From positions 4,830,001 through 4,894,000 of the forward strand of contig CP020563.1 in assembly GCA_002082585.1 (NCBI GenBank): DNA of 64,000 nt, written 5' to 3'. This DNA is from Kitasatospora albolonga (GTDB lineage: Bacteria > Actinomycetota > Actinomycetes > Streptomycetales > Streptomycetaceae). Shown piece by piece: positions 29,128 through 40,636 of this stretch (positions within the stretch are counted from its first letter, which is position 1; every line of letters begins with the position of its first letter). Below the pieces are notes generated by a model. That model searched no databases. It was not told the DNA's origin and saw nothing but the letters and a program-made list of their open reading frames with translations. The position numbers and the translations under genes are program-made.

Positions 29128-30699
29128 ATGTCCTTTCCCCTCCTGACCGCGACGGCGGCGCTCCCGGCCATCGGAGCCATCGCCACCGCCGCCGTCCCCG
29201 CCGCACAGCGCACCGTGGCCAAATGGGTCGCGCTGTTCTTCTCGCTGGGCACGCTCGTCCTGGCGGGCATCGTCTTCGCCCGCTTCGAACCGGGCGGCGA
29301 CCGCTACCAGCTGACCGAGTCCCGGTCCTGGATCGCCGACTTCGGCGTCCGGTACGAACTCGGCGTGGACGGCATCGGGGTGGCCCTCCTCGGGCTCACC
29401 GCGCTGCTGATCCCGTTCGTCATCGCGGCGGGCTGGCACGACGCCGACCCCCTGGAGACGAAGTCCTCGCGCTGGCGGCCGACCCAGGGCTTCTTCGCCC
29501 TGATCCTCATGGTCGAGGCCATGGTGATCCTGTCGTTCCTCGCGACCGACGTCTTCCTCTTCTACATCCTGTTCGAAGCCATGCTCATCCCGATGTACTT
29601 CCTCATCGGCGGCTTCGGCGACCGGGCCCACGCGGGAAGCGACGAGAACGCCGCGAAGCAGCGCTCGTACGCGGCGGTCAAGTTCCTCCTCTACAACCTG
29701 GCCGGCGGCCTGATCATGCTGGCCGCCGTCATCGGGCTCTACGTGGTCGCGGGCAGCTTCTCGCTCACCGAGATCGCGGCGGCCCGGGCCAACGGCGACC
29801 TGGCGATGGCGACCAGCACCGAGCGGTGGCTCTTCCTCGGGTTCTTCCTCGCCTTCGCGATCAAGGCCCCGCTCTGGCCGCTGCACACCTGGCTGCCCAA
29901 CGCGATGGGCGAGGCCACCGCACCGGTCGCCGTGCTCATCACCGCGATCGTCGACAAGGTCGGCACCTTCGCGATGCTCCGCTTCTGCCTCGGGCTCTTC
30001 CCGGAGGCCAGCAAGTGGGCGACCCCGGTCGTCATCGCCCTGGCGCTCGTCTCCATCGTCTACGGAGCGCTGCTCGCGGTCGGCCAGCGCGACATCAAGC
30101 GGCTCATCGCCTACGCCTCGATCTCGCACTTCGGCTTCATCATCCTGGGCATCTTCGCGATGACCAGCCAGGGCCAGTCGGGCGCCACGCTCTACATGGT
30201 CAACCACGGCATCTCCACCGCCGCGCTGCTGCTCGTCGCCGGATTCCTCATCACCCGGCGCGGCTCGCGGCTCATCGCGGACTACGGAGGGGTGCAGAAG
30301 GTCGCCCCCGTGCTGGCGGGCACCTTCCTCATCGGCGGTCTGGCGACCCTGTCGCTGCCGGGGCTCGCCCCGTTCGTCAGTGAGTTCCTGGTCCTCGTCG
30401 GCACGTTCAGCGCCTATCCGGTGGCCGGGATCATCGCCACCTCCGGCATCGTGCTCGCCGCGATCTACGTCCTCGTCCTCTACCAGCGGACGATGACCGG
30501 CCCGGTCAACGAGTCGGTGCGGACCATGCCCGACCTCAAGGCGCGTGAGCTGGCGGTCGCCGTACCGCTGATCGCGCTCCTGCTCTTCCTGGGCGTCTTC
30601 CCGAAGCCGCTCACCGAGGTCGTCAACCCGGCGGTCAAGCACACCATGTCCGACGTACAGAAGAAGGACCCCCAGCCCGAGGTGGAGGCCGCCAAGTGA
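29128..30699 (+). CDS. nuoM: NADH-quinone oxidoreductase subunit M
   Basis: A 523-aa antiporter-like proton-pumping subunit. Markers are FYILFEAMLIPMYFLIG (key Glu), FAIKAPLWPLHTWLPNAMGE, KRLIAYASISHFGFIILGIF and SEFLVLVGTFSAYPV. It begins 4 nt after the nuoL stop. The C-terminus is a short charged tail ([14 protein letters not shown]) that overlaps the GTG of nuoN. Confidence 0.94.
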   Translation: MSFPLLTATAALPAIGAIATAAVPAAQRTVAKWVALFFSLGTLVLAGIVFARFEPGGDRYQLTESRSWIADFGVRYELGVDGIGVALLGLTALLIPFVIAAGWHDADPLETKSSRWRPTQGFFALILMVEAMVILSFLATDVFLFYILFEAMLIPMYFLIGGFGDRAHAGSDENAAKQRSYAAVKFLLYNLAGGLIMLAAVIGLYVVAGSFSLTEIAAARANGDLAMATSTERWLFLGFFLAFAIKAPLWPLHTWLPNAMGEATAPVAVLITAIVDKVGTFAMLRFCLGLFPEASKWATPVVIALALVSIVYGALLAVGQRDIKRLIAYASISHFGFIILGIFAMTSQGQSGATLYMVNHGISTAALLLVAGFLITRRGSRLIADYGGVQKVAPVLAGTFLIGGLATLSLPGLAPFVSEFLVLVGTFSAYPVAGIIATSGIVLAAIYVLVLYQRTMTGPVNESVRTMPDLKARELAVAVPLIALLLFLGVFPKPLTEVVNPAVKHTMSDVQKKDPQPEVEAAK

Positions 30700-32360
30700 G
30701 CGCAACAGCTGTCCACAACCTGTGGACGACGGCGAGCGGGGTGACATCCGCAGCCCCGGGGGACCGCTTCACGGCGCCCACCATCGAGTACGCCCAGCTC
30801 GCACCCGTCCTGATCATCGTGGTCGCCGCCGTCCTGGGCATCCTGGTGGAGGCGTTCGTCCCGCGCAGGGCCCGCTACCACACCCAGCTCCTGCTGACCG
30901 TGGTGGCGCTGGCCGCCGCGTTCGCCGCGGTGGTCTCCCTCGCGGCCGGCGGGTACGGCACCACGAAGGCCCAGATCGCGGCCATGGGCGCCATCGCGAT
31001 CGACGGACCCACCCTGTTCCTCCAGGGGACCATCCTCCTGGTCGCCGTGGTGGCCGTCTTCACCTTCGCCGAACGGCGGCTCGACCCCACGGCCCACGGC
31101 AGGAAGGTCGACTCCTTCGCCGCCCAGGCCGGTACGGTGCCCGGCAGCGACGCCGAGAAGGCCGCCGTCCGCGCGGGCTTCACCACCACCGAGGTCTTCC
31201 CGCTGACCCTCTTCTCGGTGGCGGGCCTGATCGTCTTCCCCGCCGCCAACGATCTGCTGACCCTCTTCATCGCGCTGGAAGTCTTCTCGCTCCCGCTCTA
31301 CCTCCTGTGCGCCATCGCCCGCCGCAAGCGGCTGATGTCCCAGGAAGCGGCCGTGAAGTACTTCCTGCTCGGCGCGTTCTCCTCGGCGTTCATGCTCTTC
31401 GGGATCGCCCTCCTCTACGGCTACGCGGGCTCCCTCTCGTACGCCACCATCGCCAACGTCGTCGACGGCTCGGTCCTGGAGATCGACCCGGCCCTCGCCG
31501 GGACCATGGGCAACGACGCGCTGCTCCTCGTCGGCGGCGCGATGATCCTGACCGGCCTGCTCTTCAAGGTCGGCGCCGTCCCGTTCCACATGTGGACCCC
31601 GGACGTCTACCAGGGCGCACCGACCCCGGTCACCGGCTTCATGGCCGCCGCCACCAAGGTCGCCGCGTTCGGCGCCCTGCTGCGGCTGCTGTACGTGGTG
31701 CTCCCCGGGCTCACCTGGGACCTGCGGCCGGTCCTGTGGGCGGTGGCCATCATCACGATGCTGGGCGGCGCGGTCGTCGCGATCACCCAGACCGACATCA
31801 AGCGGCTGCTGGCCTACTCCTCGATCGCGCACGCGGGCTTCATCCTCGCGGGTGTCATCGCGACCAGCCCGGAGGGGGTCTCCTCGGTCCTCTTCTACCT
31901 GGGCGCGTACTCCTTCGTGACGGTCGGCGCGTTCGCGGTCGTCACGCTGGTACGGGACGCGGGCGGCGAGGCCACGCACCTGTCGAAGTGGGCCGGGCTC
32001 GGCCGCCGCTCGCCGCTGGTCGCCGCGGTCTTCGCGGTGTTCCTGCTGGCCTTTGCCGGTATCCCGCTCACCTCGGGCTTCTCCGGGAAGTTCGCCGTCT
32101 TCAAGGCGGCGGCGGAGAGCGGCGCCGGTGCGCTGGTCGTGGTCGGTGTGATCTCCTCCGCGATCGCCGCCTTCTTCTACATCCGTGTCATCGTCCTGAT
32201 GTTCTTCAGCGAGCCGAAGGCGGACGGCCCCACGGTCGCCGTCCCGTCCCCGCTGACCATGACGACGATCGCGGTCGGGGTGGCGGTCACGCTGGTGCTG
32301 GGCCTGGCCCCGCAGTACTTCCTGGACCTCGCGGGCCAGGCGGGGGTCTTCGTGCGGTAG
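30696..32360 (+). CDS. nuoN: NADH-quinone oxidoreductase subunit N
   Basis: A 554-aa antiporter-like subunit and last gene of the operon. Conserved parts are [59 protein letters not shown] and [18 protein letters not shown]. The N-terminus has a Thr/Ser-rich extension before the first helix. GTG 30696 overlaps the nuoM stop. A strong terminator begins 16 nt after its stop, so the operon ends here. Confidence 0.94.
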   Translation: MSATAVHNLWTTASGVTSAAPGDRFTAPTIEYAQLAPVLIIVVAAVLGILVEAFVPRRARYHTQLLLTVVALAAAFAAVVSLAAGGYGTTKAQIAAMGAIAIDGPTLFLQGTILLVAVVAVFTFAERRLDPTAHGRKVDSFAAQAGTVPGSDAEKAAVRAGFTTTEVFPLTLFSVAGLIVFPAANDLLTLFIALEVFSLPLYLLCAIARRKRLMSQEAAVKYFLLGAFSSAFMLFGIALLYGYAGSLSYATIANVVDGSVLEIDPALAGTMGNDALLLVGGAMILTGLLFKVGAVPFHMWTPDVYQGAPTPVTGFMAAATKVAAFGALLRLLYVVLPGLTWDLRPVLWAVAIITMLGGAVVAITQTDIKRLLAYSSIAHAGFILAGVIATSPEGVSSVLFYLGAYSFVTVGAFAVVTLVRDAGGEATHLSKWAGLGRRSPLVAAVFAVFLLAFAGIPLTSGFSGKFAVFKAAAESGAGALVVVGVISSAIAAFFYIRVIVLMFFSEPKADGPTVAVPSPLTMTTIAVGVAVTLVLGLAPQYFLDLAGQAGVFVR

Positions 32361-32376
32361 CCGCAACCCTTGTCGC

Positions 32377-32418
32377 ACAGCGCCGGACGGTCGATATCCA
32401 CAGACCGTCCGGCGCTGT
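32377..32418 (+). terminator. nuo operon terminator
   Basis: A perfect 16-bp stem, ACAGCGCCGGACGGTC (32377-32392) with its complement (32403-32418), around a 10-nt loop. It starts 16 nt past the nuoN stop. Confidence 0.85.
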
Positions 32419-32559
32419 CGTAGGAGGCGCCTATCGTGGTCGGGGACGGAGCAAGGACGGACAGGGCCGGGCGTGCGGCCGGGACGGACCGACGACGGAG
32501 CGGTTACGGGTCGGGCTGTGGACCGTACGGCGCGGACCTCGGGGGACAGAGCATTGGGC

Positions 32560-34701
<2,142 letters not shown>

Positions 34702-34764
34702 GGGCGGGGACCGGGCGGCGGCGGAGCTACTGCGGGCCCGCCGCCCGGGAGGCGGCCGGGCCGA

Positions 34765-35454
34765 TCAGTCCCCGCCGCAGCCACCTCCGCCCCCGCTGTC
34801 GCCGCCGCTCCAGCCGCTGCCTCCGCCGGACTCGTTCTGCTTCACGTTGTGGTGGACGGCCGACGCGGTCCACTCGGAGCGGCGCATGACTTTCATCGCC
34901 GTGCGGCCGTTGCGGCCGAGGCGGGTCAGTTCACCGGCGAGGCCGATCGCCGAGACCAGGGCGGCCAGCACCCGGTCGCGGTGGTCCGGGTACCCCGCCG
35001 CCTCGGCCGCCGCGAACCGGTCGAGGACGTCCCGCGCGAGGTCCGGCACGACCGGGAAGTGGCGGTGGTACGGGAAGAGGCCGAGGACGCGGCGGGTCTC
35101 CCGGGAGAGGACGGCGCGCCCGACCAGGGAGTCCAGGTACTGCTCCTGTACGGACCGGTCGTTCTCGCCCACCCAGCGCCGGGCGCGGATGCCTCGGCGG
35201 CGGCCCTTGGCCGGCTGGTCCAGGGTCCGGAGCAGGGCGGCGAGGAGGGGGTCGGCCGGGTCCAGCGGGTTCACCACCTGGACCCGGCCGCCCTCCTCCC
35301 GTATCCGCCCCTGGATCTCCAGCTCGGCGAGGACGGCCCCGGCGGTCCCGTACGCCAGATCGCGGGCCGGGCACACCGGCTTGCCCCGCTCCGGGTCCAG
35401 GGCGAGCAGGATAAGTTCCTCGGGGAGCGTCAGGGCGGGGGAGGGCGAGGTCAT
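34765..35454 (-). CDS. GPP34 (GOLPH3/VPS74-like) domain protein
   Basis: A 229-aa protein with the GPP34 fold. The signature LTLPEELILLALDPERGKP is at the N-terminus, followed by a winged-helix-like AVLAELEIQGRIREEGGRVQ and ending with a Gly/Ser-rich tail (GGGSGWSGGDSGGGGGCGGD). Eukaryotic members bind phosphatidylinositol 4-phosphate at the Golgi; the role of the numerous actinomycete members is unknown. Its ATG overlaps the fumarylacetoacetase stop (4 nt), an odd but clear coupling. Confidence 0.85.
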   Translation of the reverse strand: MTSPSPALTLPEELILLALDPERGKPVCPARDLAYGTAGAVLAELEIQGRIREEGGRVQVVNPLDPADPLLAALLRTLDQPAKGRRRGIRARRWVGENDRSVQEQYLDSLVGRAVLSRETRRVLGLFPYHRHFPVVPDLARDVLDRFAAAEAAGYPDHRDRVLAALVSAIGLAGELTRLGRNGRTAMKVMRRSEWTASAVHHNVKQNESGGGSGWSGGDSGGGGGCGGD

Positions 35455-36680
35455 GGTGCCGTGACGATCCTGCCCGTCACATCGCCCAGCCCCACGCGGG
35501 TGCCGTGCGGGCCGGGGGCCCAGGCGGTCAGGGTGACCGTATCGCCGTCCTCCAGGAACGTCCGCTTGCCCTCGGGGAGTTCCAGGGGGTCGCGGCCGTT
35601 CCACGTCAGCTCCAGGAGCGAGCCGCGCTGGGCCGTCTCGGGGCCGCTGACCGTGCCGGAGCCGTACAGGTCGCCCGTTCGCAGCGAGGCGCCGTTGACC
35701 GTCATGTGCGCGAGCTGCTGGGCCGCTGTCCAGTACATCGTGGCGAACGGCGGCTCGGAGACGACCTGGCCGTTGATCTCCACCGTGATCCGGATGTCGA
35801 AGCCGCCGTGCTCCTCCTCGCCGGAGTCGTCCAGGTAGGGGAGGAGGGGGACGTCCCGGGCGGGCGGGGCGGTGCGGGCCGCGTCCAGGGCCTCCAGCGG
35901 GGTGACCCACGCCGATACGGAGGTGGCGAAGGACTTGCCGAGGAACGGGCCCAGCGGCACGTACTCCCACGCCTGGAGGTCGCGCGCCGACCAGTCGTTG
36001 AGCAGCGAGAGCCCGAAGACGTGCTCGCGGAAGTCGGCGAGCGGGACCGGGGTGCCGTGGGCGGAGGGGACGCCGACGACGAAGCCGACCTCGGCCTCGA
36101 TGTCCAGCTTCACCGAGGGCCCGAAGACGGGCGCCGGGTCGGTGGGGGCCTTGCGCTGGCCGCTGGGGCGCACCACGTCCGTACCGGAGACCACGACGGT
36201 GCCGGAGCGGCCGTGGTAACCGATCGGCAGGTGCTTCCAGTTCGGGGTGAGCGCGTCGCCGTCCGGCCGGAACATCTGCCCGACGTTGGTGGCGTGGTGC
36301 TCGCTGGCGTAGAAGTCGACGTAGTCCGCGACCTCGTACGGCAGGTGCAGGGTCACCGTGTCCACCGGGTGCAGCAGCGGCTCGATGTCCGCGCGGTGGC
36401 CCGGCACCGTCACCCAGGCGGTGAGCGCGCGGCGCACATCGCTCCAGGCGGTGCGGCCCGCCGCGAGCAGCGGCCTCAGGGTCGGCTGGGCCAGCAGCCC
36501 GGCGTAGGGGGAGCCGAGCGCGTGGGCGGCGGCGCCGGCGTCCAGGACGTGGTTGCCGATACGGACGCCGACCCGGCGGTCCTCGGGGTGGCCGGGGGTG
36601 GAGAACACACCGTAGGGCAGGTTGTGCGGGCCGAAGGGGTCGCCCTCGGGGAGGTCGAGCGGGCTGCTCTGCTCGGGCAT
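35451..36680 (-). CDS. fahA: Fumarylacetoacetase
   Basis: A 409-aa enzyme of tyrosine/phenylalanine catabolism that hydrolyses fumarylacetoacetate to fumarate and acetoacetate. The N-terminal SH3-like domain (GVRIGNHVLDAGAAAHAL) precedes the catalytic FAH fold, with YVDFYASEHHATNVGQMFRP, IGYHGRSGTVVVSGTDVVRPSGQ, LDIEAEVGFVVG and LLNDWSARDLQAWEY carrying the metal ligands and His/Glu dyad. Length fits the family. It is transcribed toward, and coupled with, the GPP34 gene; other tyrosine-degradation genes are not adjacent. Confidence 0.93.
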   Translation of the reverse strand: MPEQSSPLDLPEGDPFGPHNLPYGVFSTPGHPEDRRVGVRIGNHVLDAGAAAHALGSPYAGLLAQPTLRPLLAAGRTAWSDVRRALTAWVTVPGHRADIEPLLHPVDTVTLHLPYEVADYVDFYASEHHATNVGQMFRPDGDALTPNWKHLPIGYHGRSGTVVVSGTDVVRPSGQRKAPTDPAPVFGPSVKLDIEAEVGFVVGVPSAHGTPVPLADFREHVFGLSLLNDWSARDLQAWEYVPLGPFLGKSFATSVSAWVTPLEALDAARTAPPARDVPLLPYLDDSGEEEHGGFDIRITVEINGQVVSEPPFATMYWTAAQQLAHMTVNGASLRTGDLYGSGTVSGPETAQRGSLLELTWNGRDPLELPEGKRTFLEDGDTVTLTAWAPGPHGTRVGLGDVTGRIVTAP

Positions 36681-36792
36681 GTGTTGCTGCCTCGCTTTCC
36701 AGGTCGTGTGGAGGACACGTTACGTCGGAGGTACCGCCCCACGGCAGTGCCCCGACCCTCCCCAACTGTGCCTATTGCCCGGAAAGTTCGAT

Positions 36793-36818
36793 GGGTCCCC
36801 CGGGAATCCGGGGGACCC
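36793..36818 (-). terminator. Terminator downstream of the CocE-type gene
   Basis: GGGTCCCCCGG (36793-36803), GAAT loop, CCGGGGGACCC (36808-36818), a perfect 11-bp stem. It separates the POT/CocE operon from the fumarylacetoacetase gene on the same strand. Confidence 0.7.
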
Positions 36819-36925
36819 GGCCGCGTAACAGGGCCGGGGCCCGGTCGCCTGCACAGGAGCCGAGGACCCGACCGCGCAACGGGCCGCTCAGCCCGCCGTG
36901 CGACCGCTCAGCCCCGTGCGACCGC

Positions 36926-38920
36926 TCACCCCGCCGTGCGCGGAATCCGCTTCTCCCACGTGCGGTGGAAGACGATCTCGCCGCCGTCCTTGCAGATCAC
37001 CTCGTCGGAGGTGATGAAGTCGTGCTCGTCGGCGGCGATCTCGGAGCGTGTCTCGATCTCCACGTCCCAGGCCATCTCCGGCCGGTGCAGCCTGATCCGC
37101 CAGTCGGAGCGGGTGCGGGCGGAGAGCGGGTCGTCCTGCTGGATCGTGTACGTCTCCAGGGCGTCCTCGGTGAACTCGAGGCCGTCCGGGTAGACCCGCG
37201 TACCGCCGTAGCGCGGGTCCACCTCAAGGCGCCACTCGCCCTTGGCGACATCGCGGACGACGAGGCGTTCGGGGCGGGGCTCCTCCAGGGTGACCGGATA
37301 GACCACGCCGAGCGGTTCGGACTGTTCCGGTTCGCCGAAGGTGATCGCCGGGTCCTCGGTGTGGCGGCGCACCGGCAGCTCGACGAAGCTGCCGTCGGCG
37401 TCGAGCGTGAACCCCGCCGAGCCCGCCTGCGGCCAGATCCAGGGCCAGTACGCGGAGGAGACGGCGATCCGGATGCGGTGGCCGGGCGGGAAGGTGTGGC
37501 CGATGCCGTTGAGGTCGAAGACCACGTCCTCGGTCTCTCCGGGCGGCCAGTCGTCGGTGCGGTCGCGGCCGTGCCGGGCGGCGAGGTTGAGCACGCCCCG
37601 GGTGACCAGGGTGGAGGCCCCGTCGGGCGCCACGTCGCAGAGCCGGGCGATGACCTGGCCGCGCGGCACGTCCATCCGGAGGCGGAGCTTCACCCGGGGG
37701 CGGCCCAGGATCTCGATCGGCGCCTCCGCCACCGGGAATTCGAACGACACCGACTTCGCGTCCTCGTCCCGCTGGTCCGGCGGCAGGTCCGCCTCGTTGC
37801 CGAACGGGAAGAAGCGGCCCGCGTCCAGCCCGGTCTGCTGCGGCGAGGCGACGATCCGCTCACCGCCCTGGAGCGCGTACGCCACCGGGGTGACGTTCTC
37901 CGAGGGCCAGGAGGCGTCCCCGACCCAGCGGCCCGGCAGCGTCTCGTACACCGTGGCGGGCGGGTGCGAACCGCTGATCCAGGACCGCAGCAGCGGCTCC
38001 CGCATCACGCCCGTCTCCTTGCCCTTCAGATGCTGGTCCCACCAGCGCAGCGTCTCCTGGAGGAAGCCGATCGCGGGCCCCGGCGGCAGCCCCCGGTCGG
38101 GGTACTGGTGCGACCACGGGCCGATGATGCCGCGCACCTGCCCGGGGTCGAGGTGCTCGACGAGGCGCAGGACGGTGTCCCGGTACGGGTCGTGCCAGCC
38201 GCCCACCGCCAGCACGTTCGCCTTGATCGCCCCGTAGTCCTCGCAGACGCTGCCGTGCTTCCAGTAGTCGTCGCGGCTCTGGTGGGCCAGCCAGGTGTGG
38301 ACGAGGGGCTCGATCGCCTCCAGCCGCTCCAGCCACATCTCCTTCCACGCCTCCCCGATCTGCGCGGGGTCCGGCGGGCGGGCGACGAAGGCGAGCATGG
38401 TGGCAGCCCAGGCGTGCATGTCGACGGCGAGGACCGAGCCGCCCATGTAGTGGACGTCGTTGTCGTACCGGTCGTCGGCCGAGCAGACGGTGACGATCGC
38501 CTTCAGCGGCTCGGGGGCGAGCGCGGCGATCTGGAGCGAGTTGAAGCCGCCCCAGGAGATCCCGAACATCCCGACCCGGCCCGAGCACCACTCCTGCTGG
38601 GCCAGCCAGTGGATGACGGCCACCCCGTCAGCCAGCTCCTGCGCGTCGTACTCGTCGCCCGGCAGCCCCTCGCTGTTGCCGTGGCCGCGTACGTCGACCC
38701 GTACGGAGGCGTAGCCGTGGCCCGCGTACCAGGGGTGGCGCTGCCAGTCGCGGGGGGCGGTCCAGTCGCCGAGCCGGTAGGGGAGGTACTCCAGGAGGGC
38801 GGGGACCGGTTCGTCGGTCAGCGGCCGCCAGATCCGGGCGTAGAGCCGGGTGGAGCCGGACAGCGGGATGTACACGTCCTCGCGGGTCGTCTCGTACGGG
38901 AACTCGGTCGTGATGTTCAT
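36926..38920 (-). CDS. CocE/NonD-family alpha/beta hydrolase (Xaa-Pro dipeptidyl-peptidase-like)
   Basis: A 664-aa serine hydrolase. The alpha/beta-hydrolase domain carries the nucleophile Ser122 in FGISWGGFNS; Asp is likely in GGWHDPYRDT and His in GPWSHQY. The C-terminal jelly-roll of the X-Pro peptidase family follows (from about residue 400, PRVKLRLRMDVPRGQVIAR). It acts on peptides with proline or on esters. It is encoded 46 nt downstream of a POT peptide importer, which favours a peptidase role in using imported peptides. No signal peptide is seen, so it is cytoplasmic. Confidence 0.85.
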   Translation of the reverse strand: MNITTEFPYETTREDVYIPLSGSTRLYARIWRPLTDEPVPALLEYLPYRLGDWTAPRDWQRHPWYAGHGYASVRVDVRGHGNSEGLPGDEYDAQELADGVAVIHWLAQQEWCSGRVGMFGISWGGFNSLQIAALAPEPLKAIVTVCSADDRYDNDVHYMGGSVLAVDMHAWAATMLAFVARPPDPAQIGEAWKEMWLERLEAIEPLVHTWLAHQSRDDYWKHGSVCEDYGAIKANVLAVGGWHDPYRDTVLRLVEHLDPGQVRGIIGPWSHQYPDRGLPPGPAIGFLQETLRWWDQHLKGKETGVMREPLLRSWISGSHPPATVYETLPGRWVGDASWPSENVTPVAYALQGGERIVASPQQTGLDAGRFFPFGNEADLPPDQRDEDAKSVSFEFPVAEAPIEILGRPRVKLRLRMDVPRGQVIARLCDVAPDGASTLVTRGVLNLAARHGRDRTDDWPPGETEDVVFDLNGIGHTFPPGHRIRIAVSSAYWPWIWPQAGSAGFTLDADGSFVELPVRRHTEDPAITFGEPEQSEPLGVVYPVTLEEPRPERLVVRDVAKGEWRLEVDPRYGGTRVYPDGLEFTEDALETYTIQQDDPLSARTRSDWRIRLHRPEMAWDVEIETRSEIAADEHDFITSDEVICKDGGEIVFHRTWEKRIPRTAG

Positions 38921-38966
38921 GGGTCACCTCGGTGTACGACGACGGGGTGCGGGTGCGGAGAGGCGG

Positions 38967-40466
38967 TCAGTGGACGGGGTGCATCGTGCGCTTCAGCCAG
39001 GGCGCGGCAAGGATCATCGCCACCCCGGCCGCCACCGCGATGCCCCCGTTGACGCCGAAGTACGCGGGGTTGGAGACCTCGCCGTAGAGCTTCACGACCT
39101 GGGCCTGGATGCCGTTGGCCAGGGCGAGGGAGAGGAACCAGAGCGCCATCGTCTGGCTCGCGAACGCCTTCGGGGCGAGCTTGGTGGTGGCGGACATGCC
39201 GGAGGTCTCCAGGAGTACGTCCCCGAGGCCGAGGAGCAGGTACGAGCCGACGATCCACCAGGCCGCCATCCGGTAGACGTCGTCCGCGTGGCCGGAGGTC
39301 GGCAGGACCATCAGCAGGAAGGAGAGCCCGCCGAGGATCACCCCGAACGCGATCTTGTTGGAGGCGTGCGGCTGGCGGGTGCCCATCCGGGCCCAGGTCG
39401 CGGCCACCACGGGGGCGAGCGCGACCTCGAAGGCGCCGAGCGCGGAGGCGTACCAGCTGGCCGGGAAGGTGAAGCCGAGGATCTCGGTGCGGGCGTTGGT
39501 CGACGCGAGCAGCATCATCGTCGAGTACGCCTGGAAGAGGATGAAGTTGAAGACGACGGACCCGAGGAAGAGGACGACGTACGGGCGGAGCCTGCCGCGC
39601 TCCTCGGCGGTGACCCGGGGCGAGCGGAACATCACCACGAAGTAGACGACCGGCGCGATCACCGAGACGAGGGTCAGCACATCGACGAACCGGTCCATCG
39701 TCAGCCAGCCCGCCAGGGCCAGCGCGGTGGCCAGGACGGCGACCGCGACGGCCCCGCCGACGATCATCCGTACCGCGCGGCGCATCGCGGCGGGAGCGAG
39801 CGCGAACTCGGCGGCGTGCTTACGCCCGGCCAGGTGACGGCGGCCCGCCACGTACTGGATCAGGCCGAAGGTCATACCGATCGCGGCGGCCGAGAAGCCC
39901 CAGTGCCAGCTCACGTGGTCGCCGAGCCAGCCGGTGATCAGCGGTCCGGCGAAGGCGCCGATGTTGATGCCCATGTAGTAGAGGGCGAAGCCCGCGTCGC
40001 GCCGCTCGTCCTCGGTGCGGTAGAGCTTGCCGACCATGGAGGCCACGTTGGGCTTGAGCAGGCCCGTACCGGCGCTGATCAGGCCGAGCCCGACCCAGGT
40101 CATCGCGTCGGTGGGCACGGCCATGCAGTAGTGGCCGCAGGCGATGAGGATGCCGCCGTACAGCACGGCCCGGTAGGAGCCGAGGATGCGGTCTGCCAGC
40201 CAGCCGCCGCCCACGGAGACCAGGTAGACGAGCGTCCCGTACGCGGCCGACACGGAGGCGGCCGTTCCGGGGTTCATGCCCATGCCGCCGTTGGCCACGG
40301 TGTCGGCGAAGAACAGCACCAGGATCGCCTGCATGCCGAGGAAGGAGAACCGCTCCCAGACCTCCAGCCCGGACAGGGTCATCAGACCCCGTGGCTGGCC
40401 GAAGAAGGCGCGGTCGTCCTCGGGCGGTGGCTGGGCCGGTTCGGTGTCGGCGGTGCTGTGGGACAA
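38967..40466 (-). CDS. Proton-dependent oligopeptide transporter (POT/PTR family)
   Basis: A 499-aa, about 14-helix major-facilitator symporter for di/tripeptides. The family ExxER motif is present as LEVWERFSFLGMQAIL in the first helix, and the second signature appears as FALYYMGINIGAFAGPLITGW. A hydrophilic N-terminus precedes helix 1. It is the first gene of a two-gene unit with the CocE/NonD peptidase and is divergent from the polyprenyl synthase gene. Confidence 0.9.
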   Translation of the reverse strand: MSHSTADTEPAQPPPEDDRAFFGQPRGLMTLSGLEVWERFSFLGMQAILVLFFADTVANGGMGMNPGTAASVSAAYGTLVYLVSVGGGWLADRILGSYRAVLYGGILIACGHYCMAVPTDAMTWVGLGLISAGTGLLKPNVASMVGKLYRTEDERRDAGFALYYMGINIGAFAGPLITGWLGDHVSWHWGFSAAAIGMTFGLIQYVAGRRHLAGRKHAAEFALAPAAMRRAVRMIVGGAVAVAVLATALALAGWLTMDRFVDVLTLVSVIAPVVYFVVMFRSPRVTAEERGRLRPYVVLFLGSVVFNFILFQAYSTMMLLASTNARTEILGFTFPASWYASALGAFEVALAPVVAATWARMGTRQPHASNKIAFGVILGGLSFLLMVLPTSGHADDVYRMAAWWIVGSYLLLGLGDVLLETSGMSATTKLAPKAFASQTMALWFLSLALANGIQAQVVKLYGEVSNPAYFGVNGGIAVAAGVAMILAAPWLKRTMHPVH

Positions 40467-40636
40467 AGCGGATGCTCCTGACCGTATGGGCTGATCCCGA
40501 ACATACCGGCGGTGGCGGGAAGGCGCCCACGGTGATCCACAGGGGACCGGATACGCTGAAGTTGCCAGGAGAGATGCAAGAGAGACAGCGACACATCGAC
40601 ATCGGGTGTGGTCGTCAGCAGACAGGAGATGCCCCC

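Noticed and set aside
35455..36765. Extension of the GPP34 gene to a 666-aa protein
   Set aside because: The upstream part is the shifted frame of fumarylacetoacetase with Arg/Pro-rich nonsense; the ATG at 35454 gives the normal family N-terminus.
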